Notes: generated by a model not told the origin, from the sequence alone. Shown: positions 42,349-51,778, counted from the first letter of the stretch. The stretch: 63,721 nt of DNA from Actinomycetota bacterium (GCA_023488455.1 JAMDDV010000017.1:1-63721), one strand, 5' to 3'. Numbers and translations: made by a program.

Positions 42349-43359
42349 TTGAAAAAAACAATAAGTATCTTTTTGATTCTGGTTGCTGCATCTTTTGGGT
42401 TACTAGCTAGCTGTAAACCTGCAGTCACAACTGCTACTGAGGAAACAACAGCTGTAACAGAAGAAACAAAACCAGCGGAAGAAACAACGGCTGCAGAAGA
42501 GAAGGGCAAAGTTATTGGTTATTCAGCCAATTTCGCTTTCTTTAATGATGCAACGACCGACTGGGTTAACGGTATCACGGATACAGCAAGCAAAAGGGGT
42601 GTATCTGTTATCGTTTTAGACGCCAAGGGTGATGTGACTAAACAACTGGCTGATGTTGAGGATCTCATTACCAGAGGTGTAGATGGACTGGTTATTTGGC
42701 CCAATGACTCAAAAGCTATCGTACCTGCTGTGGAAGCAGCTAATAAAGCAGGCATACCAGTGGCAGTTCTTGATCGTGGCAGTGAAGGTGGCGAATACAT
42801 AACTTTGGTAGCTGGTGACGATGTTGCAGCTAGTAAGAATGCTGCCGAGTTCATTGCGGATAGTATTAAGGGTCCTGGTTATGTTCTCGAACTTACTGGA
42901 GCTCCTGGTTCCCAGGTTGTGGCTAATCGCTCCAAGGGTTTCGCAGAAGGCATAACCAAGAACCCTAACCTTCAGTTGATTACTCAACCTACGGATTGGA
43001 CGATTGAGAGTGGTTTAAAGGTTACAGAAAATGTACTACAAGCTCATGCTGATGATTTATTGGCTATCTGGGCTCATTCTGATGAAATGGCTATTGGTGG
43101 ATTAGAAGCTGTAAAAGGAGCTAATAAAGTTGGAAAGATTATGGTGGTTGGTTATGGTGCCTTCACTCCAATGGTTGAACTAATTAAGAAGGGAGAAGTT
43201 GCGGCTGCGGTAGGCTTTCCGTCCTGGACTATGGGAGTGGCATTAGCGAATGCATTATTGGACTATATGGAAGGCAAAGAGGTGGCTAATCCAATTTTAA
43301 TAGATGAGCCAATGGTCACTAAAGATAATGTTGATGCGTGGAAAAGAGGAAGGGAATAG
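42349..43359 (+). CDS. Sugar-binding lipoprotein (ribose type)
   Basis: A 336-residue periplasmic binding protein I-like lipoprotein. The signal ends at Cys22 in FGLLASC, followed by a Thr/Glu/Ala linker. The mature domain is GKVIGYSANFAFFNDATTDW, VDGLVIWPNDSKAIVPAVEA, GIPVAVLDRGS and WAHSDEMAIGGLEAVKGA. Start is TTG 42349, with AAAGGAG seven bases upstream; the GTG at 42331 overlaps that site. It binds a pentose or hexose for the importer whose permease precedes it. A strong terminator follows. Confidence 0.88.
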   Translation: MKKTISIFLILVAASFGLLASCKPAVTTATEETTAVTEETKPAEETTAAEEKGKVIGYSANFAFFNDATTDWVNGITDTASKRGVSVIVLDAKGDVTKQLADVEDLITRGVDGLVIWPNDSKAIVPAVEAANKAGIPVAVLDRGSEGGEYITLVAGDDVAASKNAAEFIADSIKGPGYVLELTGAPGSQVVANRSKGFAEGITKNPNLQLITQPTDWTIESGLKVTENVLQAHADDLLAIWAHSDEMAIGGLEAVKGANKVGKIMVVGYGAFTPMVELIKKGEVAAAVGFPSWTMGVALANALLDYMEGKEVANPILIDEPMVTKDNVDAWKRGRE

Positions 43360-43378
43360 AGTAGTCTGATATTTAAAT

Positions 43379-43434
43379 TTTTTGGACTCCCAATTAAAAA
43401 CCAGCACTCTTAGTTGTATTTTGGGAGTCCAAAA
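43379..43434 (+). terminator. Intrinsic terminator after the sugar-binding protein gene
   Basis: TTTTGGACTCCCA (43379-43391) pairs perfectly with TGGGAGTCCAAAA (about 43421-43434), with a ~30-base loop and AATTTT beyond. It ends, or attenuates, the ROK-to-binding-protein operon before the URO-D-like gene. Confidence 0.75.
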
Positions 43435-43487
43435 ATTTTGACCAAACTCTATTTAAGGCTTGTATGTAGATAGGGGTAGACAAATAA

Positions 43488-44663
43488 ATGAAAGCCAAAG
43501 AAAGAGTCTCAAGGACATTTCAACATAAGGAACCTGATCGCATACCTAAATTTGAGATGGAGATTAACTCACCTCAAGCTTCTGAGATTTTGGGCAGAAG
43601 AGCTCTTATGGGATATGGTGGATGGTATATGGCTAAGCAAAAAGCAGAAATGCTCATGGCTGGTAGGTGGGAAGAATACGTTTTTAGAAATGTTGATGAT
43701 TTATTGGAATTGTACCAGAAATTAGAACTAGATATGGTCAAAATTAGACCAAATATGAGCAAAAATTCTACTCATCCCAAAGAGTTATCTGAGAATACCT
43801 GGGTTTACTCAAATGAAGAGTTAGGCAGTTGGGAGGTTATTACTTATGTTCCCGAGAATGATTTCTGGTTCGAGGTTGATTCTAACATTAAAGAGGGCGG
43901 ATTAGATGAATTTATAAGGTATGTAAAGGCTATAGAGAAGATAGGGTTATCAGTAGATGAGTCTGAATTCAATGGTTTAATGTATGCGTTAAAAAGTCAG
44001 ATTAGTAAAGATCTTTTTGTGGTTGGTTGGATTCGTCTTCCACTTCCGCTCATGTCAAGTTGGAGTCATGTATTTCTCGAGGCTTTAATTTTGGCTCCTG
44101 ATATTGTTAAGAAATATTTGGATATAGAAGCAAAGAAAATGATGGTGTATTTAAGACGTCAATTAGAGATGGGAGTGGATGGAGTAATAGAAGGGGTCGA
44201 TTTATGCGGCACTCATGGACCCTTGATCTCGTTATCTCACTTTAAAGAATTTGTCCAGCCTTATCTAATTATGTATGCCGAGGAGTGTCATAAATATGGA
44301 GTACCTTTTATTAAACATGAAGATGGGAACCTAGGTGTTTTGGAAGAAGAACTTCTTCTTAATTCAGGAATAGATGGATATCACGGAATCGAACCCATGG
44401 CAGGAATGGATATCGAAGACATAAAAAATAGATTTGGGAATAAGATTACTCTTTTGGGGAATGTGGATTGCTCTCATTTGCTGGTTCATGGTTCAAGGGG
44501 AGATATCATAGAAGCTACAAAGGACGTGATTAGAAAGACTGCACCAGGCGGAGGGTATGTATTTTCCAGCAGTAACTCAATTCATAGCGCTATCCCTACA
44601 GAGAATTTCATGGTTATGTTAGAAGCAGCTAAAAAATATGGAAGATATCCTATTAAGATTTAA
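43488..44663 (+). CDS. URO-D superfamily protein in a sugar locus
   Basis: A 391-residue URO-D-like barrel: KERVSRTFQHKEPDRIPKFE at the start (typical 'a-hx-g-x-x-x-DRvP' of methyltransferase-like members), VDGVIEGVDLCGTHGPLIS, GVPFIKHEDGNLGVLEEELL, and LLGNVDCSHLLVHGS. The zinc-type motif is His-x-Asp, not His-x-Cys. It lacks HemE hallmarks. It lies between the terminator and the ABC ATPase gene of the same importer, so a role in catabolism of the imported compound is likely. The reaction is unknown; members of this branch are often annotated as decarboxylases without proof. Confidence 0.8.
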   Translation: MKAKERVSRTFQHKEPDRIPKFEMEINSPQASEILGRRALMGYGGWYMAKQKAEMLMAGRWEEYVFRNVDDLLELYQKLELDMVKIRPNMSKNSTHPKELSENTWVYSNEELGSWEVITYVPENDFWFEVDSNIKEGGLDEFIRYVKAIEKIGLSVDESEFNGLMYALKSQISKDLFVVGWIRLPLPLMSSWSHVFLEALILAPDIVKKYLDIEAKKMMVYLRRQLEMGVDGVIEGVDLCGTHGPLISLSHFKEFVQPYLIMYAEECHKYGVPFIKHEDGNLGVLEEELLLNSGIDGYHGIEPMAGMDIEDIKNRFGNKITLLGNVDCSHLLVHGSRGDIIEATKDVIRKTAPGGGYVFSSSNSIHSAIPTENFMVMLEAAKKYGRYPIKI

Positions 44664-44739
44664 CAAGAAATTTGGCTCATCATCAGTTTTAGTAAAGGAT
44701 GAGTATTCTTAATATTAAGGATAAAGTGGAGTGATAAAA

Positions 44740-45495
44740 GTGGCAGCCATAGTTAAGATGAACAGTATCTCAAAAAGCTTTGGGGCTGTTAGAGCTTTAA
44801 ATAGTATTGATCTCGAGCTTAAACCCGGTGAATTACTGGGTTTAGTTGGTGATAACGGTGCTGGGAAATCGACTCTTATGAAGATCTTAAGCGGTGCTCT
44901 TATACAAGATGAAGGTGAGATATTTTTACAAGGTGAAAGGGTGTATTTCAATTCACCTTTGGATGCAAGAAGACGTGGTGTTGAGATGATATATCAGGAC
45001 CTAGCCCTAGTAGATAACTTCGATGTTACAGCTAATATGTTTCTAGGTAGTGAGATTACAACAAGAATACTAGGCGGATTGATTGAAATTCTTCATAAAA
45101 AGACAATGGAACAAAAAGCTAGAAAAGTATTGTCGGAATTAGAAATAAATGTTAACTCTATGAAGGTTGAGGTCAAGGATCTTTCAGGGGGACAAAGGCA
45201 GTCCATCGCTGTGGGAAGAGCTATGATGTTCGAACCGAAAGTGTTAATCATGGATGAACCTACGGCTAGCCTTTCACCAAACAAAATAAAAATATTACTT
45301 GAACTAATTAAAAGAACGAAAGAGAAAGGGGTAGCAATTATTTTGATAAGCCATCGATTCCAAGATATTTTTAGTGTGGCCGATAGGATTGTGGTTTTGA
45401 AAGGTGGTTGCAAGGTTGGTGATAAAAGGGTGGATACAATAACTATGGATGAAGTTGTGGCCATGATGGTCGGATCTCTATCTGACTACAAGTAA
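44740..45495 (+). CDS. Sugar ABC transporter ATPase, single-domain (FrcA-like)
   Basis: A ~251-residue ABC ATPase. The Walker A is LVGDNGAGKSTLMKILSGA, the Q-loop is VEMIYQDLALVDNFDVTANM, the signature is LSGGQRQSIAVGRAM, the Walker B is VLIMDEPTASLS, and the switch His is in ISHRFQDIFSVADRI. Ribose-type importers usually have a double-length ATPase; this one has a single nucleotide-binding domain, as in fructose importers of the Frc type, so it should act as a dimer. Start GTG 44740 has GGAG eight bases upstream. It presumably serves the permease and binding protein at 41-43 kb. Confidence 0.85.
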   Translation: MAAIVKMNSISKSFGAVRALNSIDLELKPGELLGLVGDNGAGKSTLMKILSGALIQDEGEIFLQGERVYFNSPLDARRRGVEMIYQDLALVDNFDVTANMFLGSEITTRILGGLIEILHKKTMEQKARKVLSELEINVNSMKVEVKDLSGGQRQSIAVGRAMMFEPKVLIMDEPTASLSPNKIKILLELIKRTKEKGVAIILISHRFQDIFSVADRIVVLKGGCKVGDKRVDTITMDEVVAMMVGSLSDYK

Positions 45496-45591
45496 CTTTG
45501 CTTCCTTTATTTTGTCTTTTCTTGATTTTACATAGAGTTAGTTTAATATAACATCATCAAGTGATATTCTAATCTCATGTGATAATTACAT

Positions 45592-46563
45592 ATGTCAAAT
45601 AAATTGATAGTTTGTTTGGGCGAAGCATTAATTGATATGTTCAATCCCCGGAGGGGACAGGCATTGGCGGATGCCAAAAGATTTAACCCAATTCCAGGCG
45701 GTGCACCTGCTAATGTAGCAATCGGTCTTGCTAAGCTGGGCATGAATTCTGCCTTTATTGGGCGACTTGGCAAGGACGTTTTTGGATTTAAACTTGAGCA
45801 GGTATTGAAACAAAATAATGTTGATACTTCTCAGATTGTATTTGATGATGATACTCGAACTGGTCTTGCCTTCATCTCCATGGTGGATGAGAACAGGCAG
45901 GATATGCTTTTTTATAGAAATCCCAGTGCTGATATGCTGCTCAGCACAGCAGATTTGGAAAGGGATTTTCTTTCCAGGGTTTCGCTGCTTCATTTCGGCT
46001 CGCTTTCGTTGGATGCGCAGCAGTGCAGAGAAGCTACCTACAGAGCAGTCGAAATGGTGAGGAGATCTAATGGAATAATTTCCTACGATGTGAATTATAG
46101 AAAGTTTTTGTGGCCTGATACGAAAGTAGCTATAGAGCGATTTACTGATGCAATGAAAGTTGCAGACATAGTAAAAATGAATGAGATAGAACTGGGGTTA
46201 ATTTCAGGGATGGAGGATATAAAAGCTGGTATCGAAGAAATAACAAATAAGTTTAATGCATGTTTCTTTCTCACTCTGGGTCCAGATGGTTCTTATTTTG
46301 CGACAAAAAGTCATTTTATTCACACTCCTGCTTTTAAGGTAAGAACTGTTGATGCAACAGGCTGCGGTGATGGTTTCATGGCAGGATTAATTTCAAGCAT
46401 AATTCGGAATAATATTGATTTATCTCATGCTGATACAAACGAGATAATCTCGGCATTAAAGTTTGCAAATGCGGCTGCTGCACTTGTTTCAACAAAGGTT
46501 GGCGTCATTCCTGCGATGCCATCTTATTCTAGAGTGATAAAATTTCTTAGAAATTATGGTTAA
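45592..46563 (+). CDS. PfkB-family carbohydrate kinase (fructokinase-like)
   Basis: A 323-residue PfkB kinase. IVCLGEALIDMFNP and IPGGAPANVAIGLAKLG are the N-terminal sugar-site motifs; VDATGCGDGFMAGLISS carries the catalytic Asp, with Cys-Gly-Asp-Gly in place of the common Ala-Gly-Asp-Ala. The N-terminal pattern fits fructokinases that phosphorylate free fructose, but ketogluconate-type kinases are similar. Its ATG is within a CATATG that follows the TCATGTGA operator-like site. The SorC regulator gene begins six bases after its stop. Confidence 0.85.
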   Translation: MSNKLIVCLGEALIDMFNPRRGQALADAKRFNPIPGGAPANVAIGLAKLGMNSAFIGRLGKDVFGFKLEQVLKQNNVDTSQIVFDDDTRTGLAFISMVDENRQDMLFYRNPSADMLLSTADLERDFLSRVSLLHFGSLSLDAQQCREATYRAVEMVRRSNGIISYDVNYRKFLWPDTKVAIERFTDAMKVADIVKMNEIELGLISGMEDIKAGIEEITNKFNACFFLTLGPDGSYFATKSHFIHTPAFKVRTVDATGCGDGFMAGLISSIIRNNIDLSHADTNEIISALKFANAAAALVSTKVGVIPAMPSYSRVIKFLRNYG

Positions 46564-46568
46564 AGCTA

Positions 46569-47531
46569 ATGGTTAAAGATAAAGTCGATTTATTTGAAGA
46601 ACGACTAAAACTAAAGGTTTCCAGGCTGTTTTTTGAGAAGAGGATGAATAAGATTGATATTGGCAAGAAACTGAAAGTGTCGCGGTTCAAGGTGGCTAGA
46701 CTTCTAGATGATGCGATAAATGAAGGTCTTGTCGAAATTGTAATTCACAAAAAACCGGATAATTTTCAGGAGCTTGAGGATAGCATTGAAGATAGATTTA
46801 ATATAAAAAGAGTCGTGGTTTGTGAAAGCAGTGAGGATCCAGATGAATTGAAAAGAAATTTGGGTGCAAGTGCAGCAAAACTTCTTATGGAGATAGTGGA
46901 GGATGGTGATTGTATTGGTATCGCATGGGGATCAACGTTGAATGAGGTCCTTAATTCTATTCCAAGAAAAACAAATCTAAAAGATATAATCTGTGTTCAA
47001 ATTACTGGTGGGCTTAATCAGGTGCCACCAGAAATAAATGCACTGGATCTTACGAGAAGGATTTCTGAAAAATTTAATGCAAAAAGTTATCTTATATATG
47101 CACCAACCATTTTAGATGACATGAAATCGATGGAAATTTTGGTAAACCAACAAGGGATAAAAGAGACGATTGGAATGTTCTCGAAGGTGAATATTGCCTT
47201 GGTCGGAGTTGGCACCGTTTTACCAAAACCATCTACCTACCTCTATCGAGGTGGATTTATAAATGAGGATGATTTTAAGAGTATTGCATCAAGCCATGCA
47301 GTCGGTGATATTAACACTTCTTTCTATGATTCAAAAGGTAAGACGTGTTCAACTTCTCTTGATAACAGGGTAATAGCAATGTCCCACGAGCAGTTTAAAA
47401 AAGTTAATTATTGTATTGGGGTAGCTGGCGGGAAGGAAAAGTGGGAAGCTATAAAGGCTGCCATAACAGGTAGCATAATAAACATTCTGATTACTGATGA
47501 GGATACTGCTAAGTATTTAATTAAGTCCTGA
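46569..47531 (+). CDS. SorC/DeoR-type sugar-phosphate-responsive transcription regulator
   Basis: A 320-residue regulator. The N-terminal HTH is in RLFFEKRMNKIDIGKKLKVS followed by RFKVARLLDDAINEGLVEI, and the C-terminal SorC sugar-phosphate-binding domain includes DCIGIAWGSTLNEVL, IALVGVGTV and GVAGGKEKWEAIKAAITG. Such proteins bind phosphorylated sugars and repress or activate the nearby catabolic genes. It lies between pfkB and the transketolase genes. The TCATATGA-type sites upstream of the ROK gene and of pfkB are its candidate operators. Confidence 0.88.
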   Translation: MVKDKVDLFEERLKLKVSRLFFEKRMNKIDIGKKLKVSRFKVARLLDDAINEGLVEIVIHKKPDNFQELEDSIEDRFNIKRVVVCESSEDPDELKRNLGASAAKLLMEIVEDGDCIGIAWGSTLNEVLNSIPRKTNLKDIICVQITGGLNQVPPEINALDLTRRISEKFNAKSYLIYAPTILDDMKSMEILVNQQGIKETIGMFSKVNIALVGVGTVLPKPSTYLYRGGFINEDDFKSIASSHAVGDINTSFYDSKGKTCSTSLDNRVIAMSHEQFKKVNYCIGVAGGKEKWEAIKAAITGSIINILITDEDTAKYLIKS

Positions 47532-47614
47532 AAGATGTGAACGGACGATATTCCATTTTGTAGAAATCATAAGCTTTGTGAGAGAACAGAAAAATATTGG
47601 CAAAGGAGCAACAG

Positions 47615-48517
47615 ATGATTAGTGATTCACAAATGATAGAAATTAATGATATCTTAAGGGAGCTTGAATCGATTGACTACAAGAGACCCAGGCAGTTCAG
47701 TTCAGCTTTTGTTGCCAGATGCGCGAATTTTGCCAGGCAGAAGATATTGGAGATCACTACGCTTAACAAGAGCGGACATCTTGCTGGCTCGTTCTCCTGT
47801 ATAGATATAATAATGACCCTCTACTCCTCAATCATGATTTTCGATCCAGGTAATCCAGGATGGGGAGACAGGGACAGGTTTGTGTTAAGCAAGGGTCACG
47901 CTGCTCCAGCATTCTACACAGCGCTCGCATTCTGCGGATATCTGCCTGTATCGGAATTGATAACACTGCGAAGGATAAATTCAAGGCTGCAGGGTCATCC
48001 CGATTCCAAGAAGTTGCCTGGTGTCGAGATCTCTACTGGCTCTCTTGGCCTTGGGTTTTCGGCTGCAGTTGGCATGGCACTTGGCTTAAAAGTGGATTCA
48101 AAAAAGAACAGGGTATTTGCACTTTTAGGTGACGGGGAGTGCGACGAGGGATCGGTATGGGAAGCAGCGATGTTCGCAAATCATTATGATCTAAAGAATA
48201 TAACTGCAATCATAGATAGGAACTGTTACCAGATTGATGGACAAACGGAAAAAGTAATGAAACTTGAACCGTTTGCTGATAAATGGAAAGCATTTGGATG
48301 GGAGGTCTCAGAAATTAACGGGCACGACTATGCCCAGATATATGAGTCCTTGAGAGATGCTGCTGGCAAAAGAAGGGTTATCATCGCAAATACAATTAAG
48401 GGTGCAGGTGTCTCATTCCTGGAGAATAACAATGCATATCACTCCAAGCCCTGTGATGAGGTCAAGTGCCAGGAAGCAGTCGAAGAGCTGAATAGAAAGG
48501 TGTGTGAGCTCCTATGA
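47615..48517 (+). CDS. Transketolase, N-terminal (TPP-binding) subunit
   Basis: A 300-residue protein equal to the first third of transketolase. TLNKSGHLAGSFSCIDIIMT and LSKGHAAPAFYTALAFCG carry active-site His, and LLGDGECDEGSVWEAAMFAN is the TPP/Mg motif. ATG at 47615 has AAAGGAG eight bases upstream; the open TTG at 47597 lies before that site. The second half is encoded by the next gene (ATG overlaps the stop by four bases). The pair moves two-carbon units between sugar phosphates. It may serve this sugar cluster and not only general metabolism. Confidence 0.9.
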   Translation: MISDSQMIEINDILRELESIDYKRPRQFSSAFVARCANFARQKILEITTLNKSGHLAGSFSCIDIIMTLYSSIMIFDPGNPGWGDRDRFVLSKGHAAPAFYTALAFCGYLPVSELITLRRINSRLQGHPDSKKLPGVEISTGSLGLGFSAAVGMALGLKVDSKKNRVFALLGDGECDEGSVWEAAMFANHYDLKNITAIIDRNCYQIDGQTEKVMKLEPFADKWKAFGWEVSEINGHDYAQIYESLRDAAGKRRVIIANTIKGAGVSFLENNNAYHSKPCDEVKCQEAVEELNRKVCELL

Positions 48518-49464
48518 AAAGCGAGATGATCTCCACAAGGCTGGCTTTTGGTAAGGAGTTAGCTGAGCTTGGCTCTAAGTATCCAAACCTTATTGTGATG
48601 GATGCTGACCTCTCAAAGTCAACCATGACGGATATTTTTGCAAGTAGATTTCCTGATCGCTTTTTTGATGCAGGGATTGCAGAACAGAACATGGTTGGCG
48701 TAGCAGCAGGACTCTCCAAAACTGGTAAGATAGTGGTGGCTGCATCGCTTGCATACTTTATCATGGGAAGAGCTTTTGACCAGGTGAGAAACCTCGCTGC
48801 TCATTCTAACTGTAATGTTAAGTTTATCGGGACTCACGCCGGAATATCGATAGGCAAGGATGGCTCATCGCATCAGGCAATAGAGGATATTGCGATAGCA
48901 CGTGCTATTCCTGGTATGCGGGTGATCGTACCTGCTGATGGAAATGAGACCAGAGCTGCGCTTAGGAAGATAATCGAGACCGATGGGGTATTTTACCTTC
49001 GGCTTGGAAGAGGAGAAGTTGAAAACATCACTTCGCAAGATAAAGAATTTATGATCGGTTCGCCGACCATGATCTATGCTTCTAAAGGTGAACCAGATAT
49101 ATGTATTATTGCATGTGGAATGCTTGTGCATGAATCAATTAAGGCAGCTAAGTCACTTGAGAGATCAGGCATAAACGCAAACATAATTAATCAATCTACA
49201 TTAAAGCCAGTTAACAGAGAAGAGCTGATGGGTATGATCGGTGATGTCAGGAAGATCATCACAGTTGAGGAGCATAACATCATTGGCGGACTTGGCAGTG
49301 CAGTGCCTGAGCTTTTCGACGATACTGGTGGATTTACAGTAAGAAGGCTTGGGATAATGGATACCTTTGCGGAATCCGGAGAACCTGAGGAGCTTTTTGA
49401 TAAGTATGGCATATCCGCACAGCACATAGAGAAGACAGCAATAGATATGATAAGGAAAATTTAG
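48514..49464 (+). CDS. Transketolase, C-terminal (pyrimidine-binding) subunit
   Basis: A 316-residue partner of the preceding gene. FFDAGIAEQNMVGVAAGLSK holds the Glu that activates TPP, THAGISIGKDGSSHQAIEDI is typical of transketolase-like pyrimidine domains, and ITVEEHNIIGGLGSAVPELF starts the C-terminal domain. Split transketolases are common in Archaea and many anaerobes. Length and motifs are complete. Confidence 0.9.
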   Translation: MKSEMISTRLAFGKELAELGSKYPNLIVMDADLSKSTMTDIFASRFPDRFFDAGIAEQNMVGVAAGLSKTGKIVVAASLAYFIMGRAFDQVRNLAAHSNCNVKFIGTHAGISIGKDGSSHQAIEDIAIARAIPGMRVIVPADGNETRAALRKIIETDGVFYLRLGRGEVENITSQDKEFMIGSPTMIYASKGEPDICIIACGMLVHESIKAAKSLERSGINANIINQSTLKPVNREELMGMIGDVRKIITVEEHNIIGGLGSAVPELFDDTGGFTVRRLGIMDTFAESGEPEELFDKYGISAQHIEKTAIDMIRKI

Positions 49465-49948
49465 TTGTTGGTTTGTGTATAGTGGTTATTTAAGGTGACA
49501 CCACCTTTCTCTAATAGTTAGAGAATTTGTGATAATCATGAGCTTATCTATTGACACAATAAATATATCTTCATCGTTACCTCGGACTACGCACAGCAAA
49601 AGATCGCTTCAGGCAAAGGAATATACAGGAAGTCGGCAAGGGAAATATCGCTTGAAATAGATTCAATGCGCTCTGGACTTAGATCAGTACTCGATAGCTC
49701 CCGAAGCGATAAGAACTTCTCCATTTCACAAAGGTTGCCCAGCGATGTCCTGACTAAGCTCGAAAGATAAGAAAAAGCCAGAAAAAATAATCTTTGTTAA
49801 TTATTGGAAATAAGATGAATAATAAATATGATAATGTTGTCATTCGTATTCTCTGTTCCTGACTGCTAACAGATATTGGCATGTGACATACATCTGTTCG
49901 GTCAATTGTTAAATAGAAGTGTCAAATCCATGATGCAAGATATTAGTA
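49465..49948. other. Intergenic region with a start-less coding remnant
   Basis: Contains two small inverted repeats near 49491-49520 (AAGGTG/CACCTT and CTCTAA/TTAGAG), possibly a weak terminator. From 49555 to a TAA at 49768-49770 the plus strand is open for 71 codons with gene-like composition (SDYAQQKIASGKGIYRKSAR, then EISLEIDSMRSGLRSVLDSS), but there is no start codon near its beginning and a TGA lies just upstream. I take it for the tail of a lost gene and do not recognise the family. The remainder shows nothing. Confidence 0.4.
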
Positions 49949-51778
49949 TCACTTGAGAATCTGAGAACGGAACTCTTCAATTGTATGAAACTCACTGATT
50001 CGTGAAATGCTCCAATGATCTATGACTTCAAAGAACCGTCTGGTCAGGGCTTGCCAGTCGGATTCCTTGGGATATGGGTACAATAATCCGGAGGTCCTTG
50101 CTACACGTCTCAAAGAAGCCCACTGAACTATATTTACATAGTCAACAGGGAGCCGGGCAAGGAGCACTCTTAAAAGAACTTCAGGATTAGTCTGAACAGC
50201 CATTTCAGCAGAATCAAATAGTTCGATTGCTTGTATAATAGTACCGGGATGGTTTAGGAATTCTGCAATTGGTTCTTCTAGTCCACATCCTATGCGATAA
50301 CCAGCCTTCCATGCTTTGTTATTCATTAGTTTGATATATTCGTGGATAAAAGGAGCGGCTGCTCCATAAAATCCCTTAAGAAAGTCGGCAATAAGCATAT
50401 CCGTGTCCAGGTATGGATTCCAGAGGAGTTTTGCTAAAAGCCATGCTCGAAGTTCGGCAAATTCCCCGCCAGGTGAATTGTGATTGCCCTCTTCAAAAAT
50501 GCCCTGGACCCCGTTCTCGACAAAGAGTCGAATATTTGGGGCAAGAATAAAGAGGTTTGGAAATGGTTGTAAATAATGACCAAAATTCGTAACGTAGTCG
50601 AAAATATAGAGGCAATTCGTCAGCTTGAGCCAACCTACAAGATCTTTGTAAAAGTCTCGGTTTTTATAATGACTTAGGGGATGTAAGAAAGAACATTCAA
50701 TAGTGCATAGTCGTACTATGACATTGTGGCGCGGTCGCACATTTAATGGCGGCTTCCGGGAATACTGATAAGCTAAGGTATCAATATTGATTTTTGGGAA
50801 CTCATCTTCTATGAGCTCTGCGACTTTATTCACAAAATGAATCAAGGGTCCTGCTGGACTATGCTCTTCTTTCTCTAACTTGAGGCAATTCTTGCATTGA
50901 CAACGGCCAAAGCTATCATTTTGGGAGATTGAAATAATGTTGGCTTCATTAGATTCACGAAGCCACTCTTTTGCCTCCTCTGCTACCACGCTGGCTAGAT
51001 TGGGATTTGTAAGACAAAGTTGAGCTAGACCGATCTCCCATGCATTGTTATTGTCGATATATTGTTTTGCCTTCGCTATCTCCTTTAGCCCTGTTACTTC
51101 CCACACGCGCTTACCATCGATCTCCGAGAAGTATTCAGGATGTTCATGAAAATATTTCTCGGGTGGTATAAGCTTATAAAAGGTGTGCGCAAGATACTTT
51201 TTGTAAGTAACCTTTCTGCCCCGCTTGGTGTCAAGTCTAGCACCCCAGCCATTGCATTTATTACGGACAGCCCAGTCAGCATCAAATGCATCGTAGTAGT
51301 AGACTTCCCTATACTCCAAATGCGGTACCTGTCGTTCCGAAATAGGACCTATTATAAGATCAGGGCTTTGAGGAATATGATTTACTACTGAAGTATACCA
51401 GTGGCAGCCAACATAGTCTTCTAAAAACGTATATGTGCCGTAAAGTGTCCCACGAGGACGACCACCAATTATGATAAGATACGGCCACTTAGTCTCTATA
51501 AGAAACCCTTCTTTTCCTAGACCGTCTAAAGTGATATCAGGAGCAATATTGTGAAGGTAATTGCTGTAACCCAAGAGAATTAGGGGTTGGTTTAAACTAT
51601 TATCTAATGTGTTCTCTTTTCGCAAAGGGAAATTTGCTCCCGTAACTTCCTGAAGGAAACGAGCAAGCTCTTCTCCTGCATACTGCTCTTGTTCAGTCGC
51701 ATTATTAGCAATGATGATAGAGTAATTTGTTGCACCTCCTTGGGCTAAGATTAGATGCTGGCTATTCTCCCTATTCAT
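49949..51778 (-). CDS. DUF4838 protein (carbohydrate-active-like)
   Basis: A 609-residue protein with no signal peptide. Residues ~20-150 resemble the N-terminal domain of alpha-glucuronidases and GH20-type enzymes (EQEQYAGEELARFLQEVTGA, GRPRGTLYGTYTFLEDYVGC). Residues ~200-470 are a DUF4838 barrel with IISISQNDSFGRCQCKNCLK and LAYQYSRKPP. DUF4838 members are found in polysaccharide loci but have no proven activity here. It ends the minus-strand operon E1alpha-E1beta-RuBisCO-like-DUF4838. The lack of export suggests it acts on something already inside the cell. Confidence 0.8.
   Translation of the reverse strand: MNRENSQHLILAQGGATNYSIIIANNATEQEQYAGEELARFLQEVTGANFPLRKENTLDNSLNQPLILLGYSNYLHNIAPDITLDGLGKEGFLIETKWPYLIIIGGRPRGTLYGTYTFLEDYVGCHWYTSVVNHIPQSPDLIIGPISERQVPHLEYREVYYYDAFDADWAVRNKCNGWGARLDTKRGRKVTYKKYLAHTFYKLIPPEKYFHEHPEYFSEIDGKRVWEVTGLKEIAKAKQYIDNNNAWEIGLAQLCLTNPNLASVVAEEAKEWLRESNEANIISISQNDSFGRCQCKNCLKLEKEEHSPAGPLIHFVNKVAELIEDEFPKINIDTLAYQYSRKPPLNVRPRHNVIVRLCTIECSFLHPLSHYKNRDFYKDLVGWLKLTNCLYIFDYVTNFGHYLQPFPNLFILAPNIRLFVENGVQGIFEEGNHNSPGGEFAELRAWLLAKLLWNPYLDTDMLIADFLKGFYGAAAPFIHEYIKLMNNKAWKAGYRIGCGLEEPIAEFLNHPGTIIQAIELFDSAEMAVQTNPEVLLRVLLARLPVDYVNIVQWASLRRVARTSGLLYPYPKESDWQALTRRFFEVIDHWSISRISEFHTIEEFRSQILK

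Noticed and set aside
44664..44710. Terminator after the second URO-D-like gene
   Set aside because: CTCATC/GATGAG is a weak six-base stem with a long loop and a poor T-run.
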